Positions 21,931-33,451 of a DNA stretch of 64,000 bases are shown here, one piece after another. The DNA lies in the NCBI GenBank assembly GCA_022559985.1, contig JAFJTR010000031.1, positions 248,001-312,000 of the forward strand, read 5' to 3'. The number at the start of each line of letters is the position of its first letter. Within the stretch, counting starts at the first letter, position 1. This DNA comes from Parastagonospora avenae f. sp. tritici 18332-5. Taxonomy: Eukaryota > Ascomycota > Dothideomycetes > Pleosporales > Phaeosphaeriaceae. The position numbers and the translations under genes are program-made. A model generated the notes under the pieces. It ran no database searches, had not been told where the DNA came from, and saw only the letters and a program-made list of their open reading frames with translations.

Positions 21931-23095
21931 ATGTCGCTTAAATCTGACCTTGCGATTGACGCGGCGAAGTTTGACAGGAAGAATATCGATAAAGAGACGT
22001 TAGAGTTCAACGAAAAGTTGATTAAGATATGGGCGGATGGACCGCGGTGGTATGAGGTGAGTATCTGTTTCTTCTGTTTGGTTTTGGGTTTCTTGAGATC
22101 CTTTGGAGAGGATTGCGAGTCACTTCAACTCTTTCCACCATGCATGCATAAAGCCACATATTAACACTCTCCAACACATTCTCAACAAAACCTCCTAACC
22201 TCCCCAGGTCGGTGCCGCCGAATACCGCAAACTCCGCTGGGAGGGCAAAACGCCGCTCCCCAAGCCCCTCGTCCTCCCCTCCGGCATAAACGGCACCATC
22301 CCCTCCCGCGACCCCTCGCGCCCCATCCCCTACCGCATGTTCAAGCCCTCCTCGGGCCCCAGCAAGGGCATACACATGCACATCCACGGCGGTGGGTGGG
22401 TGCTGCAAAGCGAGCACTACCAGGACCCGTATCTGAAATACATGGCCGACAACTACCAGATAACCGTGATATCGATTGGGTACCGCCTGGCGCCGGAGGA
22501 CCCGTGGCCGGCGTGTGCGGAGGATTGCTATGATGCTGCGGAGTATCTTGTGAAGAAGGGAGTAGAGGACTTTGGTGGGGAATTGATGTTTACGGGGGGA
22601 GAGAGTGCGGGCGGGCATTTGGCGTGTTTGGTGGCGTTGCATTTACTTGATGCGATGCCGGAATTCGCGTTTAAAGGATTACTCCTGCATTTTGGGTGCT
22701 TCGATATGTCGACGTTTCTGCCGCATGTGCTGCATCATGAGACGCATCTTGTCATCGATCTCGATGTCATGGCGAGTTATATTAAGGCTTTGCTGCCTGG
22801 GACGACGGAGCAGGAACGTAGGCATCCGTCGATTTCACCGTTTTATGCGGATATTAGGGGGAAGAAACTGCCGCCGGCGCTGTTCACGTGTGGGAGTGAG
22901 GACCCCTTGTTGGATGATACAGTGATGATGGGGGCGAAGTGGACTATGTGGGGGAATGAGGCGGTGGTGAAGGTATACAATGGTGCGCCGCATGGGTTCA
23001 TTGGGTTTGCGCCGGGGACGATTAAGGCGGTGCAGGAGGGGTTGGACGATACAGGGGCGTTTGTTGCTGCGAAGATTGGGGGCGCTGTTGTGTAG
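21931..23095 (+). CDS. Alpha/beta hydrolase, hormone-sensitive-lipase family (abhydrolase_3)
   Basis: Exon 1 is 21931-22056, the intron 22057-22207 (151 bp, long for this genome), and exon 2 is 22208-23095, giving 337 residues. The oxyanion-hole motif HIHGGGW, the nucleophile elbow GESAGG, the acid in CGSEDPLLDD and the catalytic histidine in GAPHGF are all present and in order, so the enzyme should be active on esters. YRLAPEDPWPA is the typical strand-4/helix-B block of this family. Substrate unknown. It lies 281 bp after the GH92 gene on the same strand and ends 9 bp from the stop codon of the convergent HET gene, so the 3' UTRs must overlap. Confidence 0.9.
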
Positions 23096-23104
23096 CGGAT
23101 CTGA

Positions 23105-24961
23105 TCATTCCAGATAGATCATGTCACATTCTTCCTGATATTTATCCTGAGACTCCAATTGCTGTTGGAAATAGAGTTGGAAACGAGGCAACTTAAATCC
23201 TACTGTGCCGACCAGGCGATACGTGGGGACATTTCGCTCCTCGATTCCGGACCTCATAGCTTGACGCCGGACCAAGAGAGCTTCCCGGAAGTGGTACATA
23301 GATTTCCCTGCAGCAGCTTCCTCGTCGAAAATCCTCTTGGTAACGGGATAAACAAGCTCATCCCCGTTTGCCAGTGGCAATGATCCATCGCTATGACCTA
23401 CTACATGAGCAAAGCCTGGTCGAGAGGCGACGAAGAACCGCCGGTCTCGCACAGCGTCCTCTAATGCGCATTGTAATGTTGTTCTTGCTTCATATTTCTC
23501 TTCGTAGGTTCCCTCAATATATTCTACAATCTCTTCTACTTGAAATTGACAGAAGATAAGCCAATGGAATAGGTCAAAGATTGAACTAGGCATGTGCGCA
23601 AGATGTAAGCGCAATGCAGACGCAATGTCGAGCATATCCTCTTCTCCGAATGCGGGCGTTATACAGTCTACAACAAGTGTGAACGGTACATGACCTCCTG
23701 CGGTCACTCCCATAATGTCAGAGTTGATATAGTGGGTTCGAATGTACTTTGCCCATGGATGATCGTCGGCCTTCCAGGGACCTGTTGCGTGGGGTGGTAG
23801 TCGCCAATCAGGTACCCAGGAAGGCCAATTCTCTTGGTGGCTATGGGTTGAAGACGGCCTTCTGAATACTTCATATAGGATTTGTGCCCCTCTGTCGCTG
23901 GCGATGCATGCGGCCGCAAACTTTTGATAGGTCTGCCTAACGTCCAAAGCGTAGTCGACATCCAGGTACACGGGCACGGGCCGGGTATCGTCTGTGGGTA
24001 AATCGTACGAAGACTCTGAACCAGTGTGCAAGGTCGGTCCATCGGCTCTCCGCCGTATGTCGGCGGTCATGCTGGAGAGAGCAAATATTCGGTCTCGGTC
24101 GTCTGTACATCTATGGCTATAGAAGTTGTTGATCAGTTCCAATATGCTTTCATTGTGTCTTGGTCTTCCGAACAAATCTTGCTGTTGGATCAGGCTGTGT
24201 GTCTCCCATAGTTGGGTCATTTTCTGAAGTCCCGCAAGGTCATATGTGTCTTGAATACTCGAGTCCTTTTCTTCGAAATTCCTCAATTTCCTTAAAGCAA
24301 TGTTGAATCTAAGCCAGCTGATCTCGGAAGATCCGCACAGCAAGATAACGTCGGTGTTCAAGACTACTTCTTGAACAATCCAAAGTCTTGTAAACCAAGC
24401 CAGATTGAGGAATTGGGAGATGAGGCGTGAGGAAAACCCATTCTGCAGGAGTCTATAGTATGCTGTGGACTCGTGCCAGATCCACTGCGGTGGTCGCGAA
24501 AGCAGATTGAGCATTTGCATTCCACGCTCCTCCTCAGCACCCCCATCAAGCCATGCGACGACTCTGCTCGCGTCGCGGTATATCTGGGACATCAGCGGGA
24601 TTTGTCTTGACTTTTCTTCGTCGTCGGTCTGGTTGATGCAAATTGCATCCACCCACAAGGTCCGTGAGTTTGTCGGGTGACGTAGCCCTCTGAGTGCTCT
24701 ATTCAGGTTTTTCGTGACCAACATGCACGCACCATCGACTTGTAGAGGGCACTCGAATACAAATCCCCCCCAAGTATAGGAAATGGCTTCATATTGCGCA
24801 ATCAGGCTCCCGATCTCGTTGCTCGTGAATGTGAAGTGTAGTGGCGCTTCAGGCTGCAGGGCTGGCTTGAGGTGCATGAGACGGATGAAATAATCAGCGC
24901 CTTTGGGGAGAGGCTCGTAGACGTATGGAATGACGTCGTCTTTGGTTCCAGTTTCCGCCAT
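23105..24961 (-). CDS. HET-domain protein, intact
   Basis: A single exon of 618 residues. The N-terminal HET domain (Pfam PF06985) is unmistakable: YEAISYTWGG (about residues 57-66), then VTKNLNRALRGLR, LWVDAICINQTDDEEKSRQIPLM, YRDASRVVAWLDG, and RLWIVQEVVL. The C-terminal two thirds contain the WPSWVPDWRLPP block common in this family and a terminal region ending in a short helical stretch. HET proteins control heterokaryon incompatibility and related fungal cell-death responses. Most genome copies have no assigned role, and the domain is distantly related to TIR. A broken relative lies immediately beyond its start codon (25275-27360). Confidence 0.92.
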   Translation of the reverse strand: MAETGTKDDVIPYVYEPLPKGADYFIRLMHLKPALQPEAPLHFTFTSNEIGSLIAQYEAISYTWGGFVFECPLQVDGACMLVTKNLNRALRGLRHPTNSRTLWVDAICINQTDDEEKSRQIPLMSQIYRDASRVVAWLDGGAEEERGMQMLNLLSRPPQWIWHESTAYYRLLQNGFSSRLISQFLNLAWFTRLWIVQEVVLNTDVILLCGSSEISWLRFNIALRKLRNFEEKDSSIQDTYDLAGLQKMTQLWETHSLIQQQDLFGRPRHNESILELINNFYSHRCTDDRDRIFALSSMTADIRRRADGPTLHTGSESSYDLPTDDTRPVPVYLDVDYALDVRQTYQKFAAACIASDRGAQILYEVFRRPSSTHSHQENWPSWVPDWRLPPHATGPWKADDHPWAKYIRTHYINSDIMGVTAGGHVPFTLVVDCITPAFGEEDMLDIASALRLHLAHMPSSIFDLFHWLIFCQFQVEEIVEYIEGTYEEKYEARTTLQCALEDAVRDRRFFVASRPGFAHVVGHSDGSLPLANGDELVYPVTKRIFDEEAAAGKSMYHFREALLVRRQAMRSGIEERNVPTYRLVGTVGFKLPRFQLYFQQQLESQDKYQEECDMIYLE

Positions 24962-25274
24962 GGCGAGAGGAGGCGACAGTCTTCTCGCAAAATCGAGTAT
25001 GTTGATGAGATGAAGGAACGGGGTGCAAGTTTACTCACAAGGCTGAAGCTTCAACAGGCATATGTTGTCTGGTCTGATTGGTCAGCCAAGAGCGTGGCTG
25101 CTGGCTTGCATATAGCACGTGATAGTCGTACTAATAGGTCTTTGTTTGTGTTTGAAGATGACCCTTTCGAAGCTCGTAGTGATCTTTCATTGTTTCAGAG
25201 CATAGAATTCTGCAAACGCCTATTAGACAAGGGCGTACATAGAGAAGCTCTTGGGTGTAATCCGTCATTGATGG
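24962..25274. other. Promoter region of HET gene
   Basis: This 313-bp gap lies between the HET start codon and the 3' end of the HET pseudogene. It is the probable HET promoter. No separate gene seen. Confidence 0.5.
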
Positions 25275-27360
25275 CTACAGAAGGAACATTGTATGTTTAA
25301 AATGCTCCCAAGCTGCCAGAGCCCCCCGTTCCTGTAGCTTGTTTATCAATGTAATTCCAACCGGTTCGCTACGTTCATACCCACTTAACACCCATCCGCA
25401 TCCAATAAGGTGATGGGTTGTCCTTCCATTTGGTATGACTTCTGATGCATCGTATTGTGGTCGAAGTATTAGAACCAGAGAACCATGATTGTACGCTCGT
25501 TTCTGCATATCGCTGTTCTCGTACGGCCAAAGTTGGTCTCCTGGACGCATAGCTGAGATGCGATACCCGACAGACACCAAGTTAACTTCTTCGGCACAGA
25601 GCTGAGATGTATCTCCAGGAGAGACAATTGTCGGCCATAGGGCTTATCCCTTGGCGCATGAGTGATGACCCAGGTTCCGTTTTCACCTAGGCCTGTTTCT
25701 GCCTAGCTCCTTCACCCTCTCTCTTTTGCGTATATAGGCTCTCTCCCCCATAGCCTAATACATCATGATTCTCTTCAACCTCTACACTTGACAGCAATGA
25801 AGAAGCAGCAGCTTTTTAGTACATCTTGCAAGCTCCGTGTAGCGTCCAAAAGAGAGGGGGAGGATAAGCCTGCTTGGCGCGAAGCATCATGGTTGAGATA
25901 GTCGGTTATGGCCGCCAGTTGATGCTGGACTACGCCGTCTGGGGGTGGAACAAGCTGTCCTAACCACGGAGCATACAGTAAGTGTCGCAACAATTCCCGC
26001 ACAATTATGGAGGTAAATTGCAACGAAAGTGTATGAAAAAGTCGCAAGAGGGCCTCATTCAAATCTCCAGTCGACAACTTTTCGCTGATCTGAAGTGAAT
26101 GTGTTTACGTCCGCTCACCTGCAGGGTAAACTTGCGTGATGGGCAACATGCCTCTACTGAGGAGCTCTCGGGTTTCTTGAATGGCTCGCCCATCAAGGTC
26201 GAAATCGCGACATGTCGCCTCGATGGGTACGTATATAGCTGTATTCGGTTTTCGCCAATCTGGCACCCACGTGGGCCAGTCTTCAGTGAGTTGCGGACAC
26301 CTAGAAAGCACACTGTTGAGTACTTGCGCTAAACTTCCACTCCTAATACAGGCCAGGGCAAATGTTCTGTATGTATCTCGAACGTCCAGCGAATAGTCGA
26401 TGTCCATGAAAATTCAGGTGCGACTACTTTCCAGGACCACTCCGCTTGTTCGAATGGCGTTTGTGGGTGATACCTCTGGGGTCATACTGTACAGCGCATA
26501 ATTGCGATCCCCAGCATCGGGGCATCCATACTTGGTGAAAGCGTTAACGACATCCAAAATATTTTCTGGTATCTTTTCAGTCACCATTGTTTTCAGTGAA
26601 GTGACAGAAAAGTCTATTTGACCTTGGATCAAAGAGTGGTGCTTCCATAGCCGAGCAATTTGGTTGAGGGCGAAGTGTCTTTCTGGACTAACAAGAGCAG
26701 GGAAAGCGGAACCACGTCTTGAGGTGTTGTGTAGAGCAGAGACAAACCTGGACCAGGAAAGCATCGAATCGCAGCAGGTGAGAATGACGTCGTTGTTGAA
26801 AACCACTTCTTGAATGACCCACAGCCTGTTAAACCAGGGCAATCCTAGAATTGCTGTGCCGCAAAATGAAGTCCTGTAGATAACTGTTCCAACGGAAGCG
26901 AAGAAGATCGCGACAATTTGCTCAAATACTGCATACCCCGTTCTTCTTGTGTACCGCCGCCCACCCACGCCTGCACTTTGCTCGAATTACGAAAGATTTG
27001 AGCCATTAGTGGTATTTGTGTGGCTTTCTCCGTATCATCTTTCTGGTTGATGCATATAGCGTCCGCCCACAGCAGTCATTTCGTGACGGGTAGGCGATAT
27101 CGCCTCAAGGCTCGATCGAGGTTTGCAGCCACCATGACTTGGGACCCTTCACTGTGGCGGAGCGGATAGATCAAAAGCGGCTCACCCCAAGTATACAACA
27201 CAGCCTCATATTGATCTTCGAAGTCGATCAGATTGCCGCTAAGAAACGAGGATCGGAGTGGCTCTTGTGGAAAAAAGGCTGGCTCCAAGCAGATCAGCCT
27301 GATATGGTCTGGTCCACCGAGAGGCTCGTAGATGTGCAATGCACCTGCGGTGTCCGTCAT
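25275..27360 (-). pseudogene. Degenerate HET-domain gene, paralogue of neighbour
   Basis: The N-terminus begins at 27360 and aligns block by block with the intact neighbour: YEAVLYTWGEP, VAANLDRALRRYR, LLWADAICINQKDD, QIPLMAQIFRNSSKV, RLWVIQEVVFNNDVILTC, DVRDTYRTFALACI and WPTWVPDWRKP. The frame is broken by TGA at 27076, a frameshift near 26845-26855, TGA at 26414 and TAA at 26105. A further phase change lies before a C-terminal remnant at 25580-25275 (SAMRPGDQLWP). The stop at 27076 sits where the neighbour has arginine, within the conserved stretch just before LWxDAICINQ. Divergence from the neighbour is high, so the duplication is old. With this many lesions no full product is expected. 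Confidence 0.88.
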
Positions 27361-27986
27361 GGGCGCAGAATATTAAGGGGCGATGGAGGGTAGATGCTGG
27401 AGAGGTGCTGATGGTGATGAAGAGAAATCTCGTCAGCAAGGCAGGCGCGACAAAGCTGAAGCATGGCGGCTCTCATTCGCTGACCACTCAAGGATGTGAC
27501 TGTGTAAAGAAGCAGCAGCAGCAATGCTCAAAAGGCGCTCATCGGAGCAAATTCGCGTGAAAAAACCAAGCAACTGCGTGGCCTTCTAGAATTGCACATA
27601 TCATATTCTATAATGGCCTCCGTTTTCTAGTGTATACCTAGCTGGCCAGATGATCGCGACTGTGGTCCATCGTCTTTTCAACTCATACTTCATAGTGCCG
27701 GTTTGAGACGATTCCTTAACATTCATTTTCCAGATTCTCCACGATATTGCGAAGAAGGTGAAGCGTAAGGACAAAATGAAAGCGTGGTTGTGAGAGTGCT
27801 TGCCGGTGAATGGCCATGAAAAGACGTCGGACGCGAACCTTAACTGGGCTAGCGCGTCTGGAGATAAGCTTTCAACTGGCGTCATATCCACGAGCTTTCC
27901 ACGCTATGCCAACGGCCGGCCCCAGGAAACCACCAGACCGCATTTTTTACACCCAGAATGTGCTGAGAAGGACAATCGCGTAAATC
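27361..27986. other. Intergenic stretch, 626 bp
   Basis: Divergent gap between the dead HET gene and the P5B ATPase gene. The right half is the likely ATPase promoter. No other feature seen. Confidence 0.5.
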
Positions 27987-30900
27987 ATGGCAGCAAACGG
28001 GAGCCCTGAGCGGCGGCGCAGGTCCATGGGAATGTACCGTCGCGGGTCCAACATGAGCGAGTACGTTGCGCGGTAAAGAGAAGCTCGACGCGATTATGAA
28101 GCCTAACAGAAGTGCAGGGCCAGCTTCATGGAAGATGTCGAGATGGCACAAGACGAGGTATACGAACTCGGCCCCATGCCGCGACCCTCCCGCCGACCTC
28201 AGGGCAGCTCGAGGCAGTCAGGAACCCAGCTGACGCCCAAAATCCAGGTCTTCTCCGGTCCCATGTCCGAAAGTGTGCCCACGAGCGTATCCGCCTTTTC
28301 GCATCGCCGCCAGAGAGCGGATTCGACCGCCAGCTTGACGAGCTTTGCGTACTACGACGAGGATCAAGACTCCGATGGTCTGGAGGATGAAGCCATTATC
28401 GAGGAGGATGGCGAGTACGAAGGGTACACCATAGAAGAGCTAGAAGAACTCGAGGCCGGCATATCGTCGCAATCGTCCACGTCCACGTCGATGTCGCCCT
28501 CACCATCGCGACGGAATTCGACAGGCAGCAGAAAAAGCAGGAAGTCGGTAGACCGGCCGTTGCTGCGACGGCATTCATCTACAGGCAGTGCAGGGTCAGG
28601 CGCCGACTGGAAGGGACGGCGGTCAAACCAGAAGATCTACATCATGACCGAGGACCTGACCATCGTGGTCGCTGGCTTCAACACGTCGCCTGTTGGCTTC
28701 GCAGTGTATTCTGTGCTCTGCGTTGCAACGCTTGGAATCGCCTGGTTGCTGTTCAGATGGCTGCCAAGATGGAGGGTGTGGCTCACAGGCAGGAGTATCC
28801 CCTTGAAAGACTGCGACTGGGTGGTCATCGAGAATCAGTGGGGTGAATTCGCTGTGCAGAACGTGGACAGACAAACATATGGCCGCTCGCTGTCCACCGT
28901 CTTTGGCGACACGGAGAAGAGCCGCTTCCAGGAATGGGACGAAGACGATGACCCGCTGATCAAAGAGCTGCGCTGTCTGGATTACCGGTATATTCGCTTC
29001 GTACACCACCCGCTCAAAGACAAGTTCGTCCTCGCAAACACGTGGAAAGATCCCGCTTGGACCGAAGTGACAACCCTCCGTGATGGTCTGGACAACGAAG
29101 AGCGTGACTATCGCGAACTCGTCTTCGGCAAGAACCTCATCGACATCGCCGAGAAGACGACCGGCCAGCTTTTGGTTGATGAGGTCTTCCATCCATTCTA
29201 CATCTTCCAAGTTGCCAGTCTGCTTCTATGGTCGCTTGACGAGTACTACTACTACGCCTGCGCAATCTTCATCATCTCAGCTGTCAGTATCGTCACAACG
29301 CTTGTCGAGACCAAGGCAACAATGAAGCGTCTGAGGGAGGTGTCGCGCTTCGATTGTGAAGTCCGAGTGCTGCGCAGTGGCTTTTGGACGCACGTTGATT
29401 CTGCAGAACTTGTGCCTGGAGATGTCTACGAAGTCACGGACCCCGCACTCACACAATTTCCATGCGACAGTCTGTTGCTTTCTGGAGACTGCATTGTTAA
29501 TGAGAGTATGCTGACTGGCGAGTCCATTCCAGTATCAAAGGTTCCCATGACGAACGCTGCATTGGACCATCTTGACCTGAGTGCCTCAGCCGTACACCCC
29601 GAGGTTGCCCGTCACATGCTCTTTAGCGGTACCAAGATCATTCGCGCACGCAGGCCACATGAGGATCATATCGACGACGAGGCCGCCGCGCTCGCAATGG
29701 TTGTACGCACTGGTTTCAACACCACCAAGGGCGCGCTCGTCCGCTCGATGCTCTTCCCCAAACCATCTGGATTCAAATTCTACCGTGACTCCTTCCGCTA
29801 CATCTCCGTCATGGCAGTCATTGCGATGATTGGCTTTGTTGCATCGTTCATCAACTTCGTCCATCTCGGTCTCGCCTGGCACTTGATCGTTGTTCGTGCT
29901 CTCGACTTGATTACCATTGTGGTCCCGCCAGCGCTTCCCGCCACCCTTACTATCGGAACCAGCTTTGCACTATCGCGCCTCAAGCAAAAGCAAATCTTCT
30001 GCATCAGTCCACAGAGGGTCAACGTTGGTGGAAAGCTTGACGTTGTTTGCTTCGACAAGACAGGCACACTGACTGAGGAGGGTCTGGATGTATTGGGTGT
30101 TCGGGTGGTTGAGCGACCGAGGAACAGGTTCAGTGAACTCCTGGCCGACCCATACGACATCCTTCCAAGCTCACAGCATGACCGCGACCCGACAGTGGAG
30201 TACTCGGCACACAAGACCATCCTATACACTATGGCTACTTGTCACGCACTTCGCAAGATTGACGATGAACTACTTGGTGACCCACTCGATGTCAAGATGT
30301 TCGACTTCACCGGCTGGAGCTACGAAGAGGGGGAGCAGAAGTCTGGCAGCAACGATGACGACCCCGAGCAAAAGCTTACGCCATCTGTCGCAAGACCGCC
30401 GCCAGGTCGAGAGTTCGATATTGACGACAACGAAGATGAGCAGAACAGAAAGGCCATTGAACTTGGTGTACTCAAGTCGTTTGAGTTCGTCTCTCAGCTC
30501 CGCCGAGCCAGCGTTGTTGTACGACAGTTTGGTTCCAAGAGCGGCTCAATCTACGTCAAGGGTGCGCCAGAAGTGATGAAGGACATCTGCCGCCCGGAAA
30601 CCTTCCCCACCGACTACGAGGAGCTGCTAGCATTCTACACCCACCGTGGCTTCCGTGTCATTGCATGTGCTACCAAAACCATTCCCAAGCTCAACTGGCT
30701 CAAGCTACAGAAGATGAAGCGCGAAGAGGCCGAAAGCCAGCTCGACTTTGTCGGTTTCATCATCTTCGAGAACAAGCTCAAGCCCAGCACCGCGCCTGTA
30801 ATTGAGGAGCTCGAGCGTGCCAACATCCGCAAAGTCATGTGCACTGGCGATAATATCCTAACTGCCATCAGTGTGGCCCGCGAGTGCGGTCTAATCAACA

Positions 30901-32144
30901 AGACTGCGCACTGTTTCATACCGCACTTCGTCGAAGGCGATTCTAGGACAGCACTGTCTCGCCTGGCCTGGGAATCTGTTGATGACCCCGTGTTCAAGCT
31001 CGATGAGAACACTTTGAAGCCACTTCCCCCACCACCCGATGCCGACGTCTCTCTCCCATACGACGTCTCCAACCTCCGCAACTACAGCCTCGCCGTCAGC
31101 GGCGACGTCTTCCGCTGGGTCGTCGACTTCGCCTCCGAATCTGTCCTGCGCGAAATGCTTGTCTGCGGCCAAGTCTTCGCGCGCATGTCCCCCGACGAAA
31201 AGCACGAACTCGTCGAGAAACTGCAATCCATCGACTACTGCGTCGGCTTCTGCGGCGACGGCGCCAACGACTGCGGCGCGCTCAAAGCCGCCGACGTCGG
31301 CATTTCCTTATCTGAAGCAGAAGCCTCCGTCGCTGCACCGTTTACGTCCCGCCAATTCGACATCTCGTGCGTCCCGCAGGTCATCAAAGAAGGCCGCGCT
31401 GCGCTCGTCACGTCCTTCTCCTGCTTCAAGTACATGTCGCTATACTCGGCGATTCAATTCTGCTCCGTGAGTTTCCTGTACGCCAGCGCATCGAACCTGG
31501 GCGACTTCCAATTTCTCTTCATCGACCTGCTGCTCATCCTGCCGATTGCCATCTTCATGGGCTGGTCCGGCGCGTATCCCACCTTATCCCGCAAACGCCC
31601 GACCGCCAATCTGGTCAGTCGGAAAGTCCTCACGCCGTTGTTGGGCCAAATGGTTTTCTGCATCATCATCCAAGCCATCGCCTTCTCCTACGTGCAAAAG
31701 CAGGAATGGTACCAACCCCCCGTCATTGACCCGAACCACAGCAACTCGCTCAATTCCCAAAACACGGCGCTTTTCCTCGTCTCGTGCTTCCAATACATCC
31801 TCTCTGCCGTCGTGCTGTCCGTCGGAAAACCCTACCGCGAGCCCATGTCGCGCAATCTTCCTTTCATCACGACCATCTTCGTTACGCTGGCGATTACCGC
31901 GTATATGCTGTTCGATCCCAGTCAGACGGTCATGCAGTGGATGGAACTCACTTATCTGGACGTGCCGTTTAAGCTGTTTATTATGGGGCTGGGGCTGGGG
32001 AATTTTGCGCTCGCGTATGTTAGTGAGCGGTATTTGTTTCCGGGGCTGAGTAAGTGGATTGGCGTGCTCAAGGTGAAGATTAATCCGAGGTGGAGGAAGG
32101 AGAGGAAGGCGTATAAGGTTATTGCGGAGGGGATGAGGATTTGA
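27987..32144 (+). CDS. YPK9: P5B-type cation/polyamine-transporting ATPase (Ypk9/ATP13A2-like)
   Basis: Exon 1 is 27987-28060, the intron 28061-28117 (CCTAAC branch, GTGCAG acceptor), and exon 2 is 28118-32144, giving 1,366 residues. The N-terminal 150 residues are Ser/Glu-rich and cytosolic. P-type motifs in order: MLTGESIPV, the P5B-specific membrane motif PPALPATLTIG, the phosphorylation site CFDKTGTLT (about residue 670), KGAPE, MCTGDN, and the hinge GDGANDCGALK (about 1071). DVGISLSEAEASVAAPFTS is characteristic of P5B pumps. Ypk9 sits in the vacuolar membrane and its human counterpart exports polyamines from lysosomes; the same role is inferred here. The reading frame and all key residues are intact. 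Confidence 0.94.
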
Positions 32145-32330
32145 GAGAATAGGGGAGGTGTATATATGTATGTATGTATGATAGCAGATTTTGTAAGGAG
32201 CGTACATGGATGGAAAAGTAATTGTTGTCCTGTACTGTTGTGTCCTGTGCCTGACTAATGAAGATGTCGATTCTAGGATGTCGGAGGTAGTTTCTACACA
32301 CTGTCCACACCTTGCTACACGGACGTTTCA

Positions 32331-33122
32331 TCAAGTTACCACCGTATCCACCTTGATCTCCTGCCCATCTGCATTCTCTCGATGAGGCTTCATGCCCAAA
32401 GCCCACTTGTCTTCCCACCCATTTCCGTTCCCGTTCACCACCCCACCACGTTCTTCACCTGATGCACTACGACCACCCTCGTAACCCTTACTCCCATTCT
32501 TACCCTTACCGCCCGGTGCCTGACCCATCTGTACCTCCCCCTCACCAGCCCCATCGACCATCCAACCCAATCTGCCACCCGTCAGTCCATGCAATGTATC
32601 ACCCACTCTCGTGCCCGGCTTTCCCGGCGCCTCACCCTCGTTGAAGCGCCGGAGTACCATATACACCACCAGGCCCCAGAGGAATGCGCAGCTCGCAGCA
32701 AAGCTCGCGACAAACAGCGTGGGCACGACGAAGAACAGCGCGAACCCGACTGCGAGGCCGGTGTATATGAAGGCGGAGATGAGGGCGATGAGCAGGCATG
32801 TTGAGAGGGAGATGAGCAGGGTTGAGAGGGCGAAGGTTAGGAAGAGAAGTGTGGGGATGCCGAGGAGGAAGGATTGGATGGCGAGGAAGGTCTGTCACAT
32901 GTTAATGTGTGGGAGGCAGGGGGGTGTAGTGGGACACACCGCGAGCTTGGGGTTGCGGTTCGCAAAGACACGGAGGTCTTTGAGTTTCTGCTCGCGTTGC
33001 TGGGGTGGGAGGAGGCGGTCGGTGGTCGTTTGGAGCGAAGTGCTCATGCTGCCTGCGGTGCGTTGGAGTTGCGATCCAACAGTGCCTGCGGCGTGTTGCG
33101 CGTGCGAGATGAGAGCTGACAT
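32331..33122 (-). CDS. Promethin-like membrane protein
   Basis: Exon 1 is 33122-32940, the intron 32939-32892 (48 bp, GTGTGT donor, GTGACAG acceptor), and exon 2 is 32891-32331, giving 247 residues. After a polar N-terminus (LKDLRVFANRNPKLA) there are about 85 strongly hydrophobic residues forming two long hairpins (FLLGIPTLLFLTFALSTLLI, LIALISAFIYTGLAVGFALF, LFVASFAASCAFLWGLVVYM). A hydrophilic Gly-rich tail completes it. This size and hairpin pattern resemble promethin/LDAF1 and the yeast LDO proteins (Pfam Promethin), which work with seipin at lipid-droplet formation sites. The family call rests on general pattern, not on diagnostic residues. Divergent from RPA49 across 329 bp. Confidence 0.65.
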
Positions 33123-33451
33123 TGTTGATGGGTGGTAAGTAGCTCAAGGGAAGTAGCGGGTCAATGAAAATAGCGGATCAATAGAGACACGATGCAGAAT
33201 GCAGAATTGGAGGATGGGATGGCATTTGCTATGGTTGAGGAGGGGCTTGGACTAGAGAGACATGCTTTCAGCGTTGGTTTGGTGGTACCTGACTTTGAGA
33301 CGCGGTCGCGTAGACGTCATATGCGCTAGCTGGCATTATCCTTGTCGGTCAGATCAACTAAGCGAGCCGTGACCGCCTGATTCTGCCAATTCGAGGTCGG
33401 GAAAAAAGTTCCAACGCGACAACGACCACGAATCAGCCACACAACACAGCC
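33123..33451. promoter_or_regulatory. Divergent promoter, promethin-like / RPA49
   Basis: A 329-bp gap between outward-facing start codons. No specific element identified. Confidence 0.45.

Noticed and set aside
22022..22642. 206-codon minus-strand frame
   Set aside because: Antisense to the alpha/beta hydrolase exon and intron, with histidine/arginine-rich noise composition.
25275..27360. RIP (repeat-induced point mutation) as cause of HET pseudogene
   Set aside because: Frameshifts are present and the intact paralogue is not obviously mutated. Without base-level alignment I cannot show a C-to-T bias.
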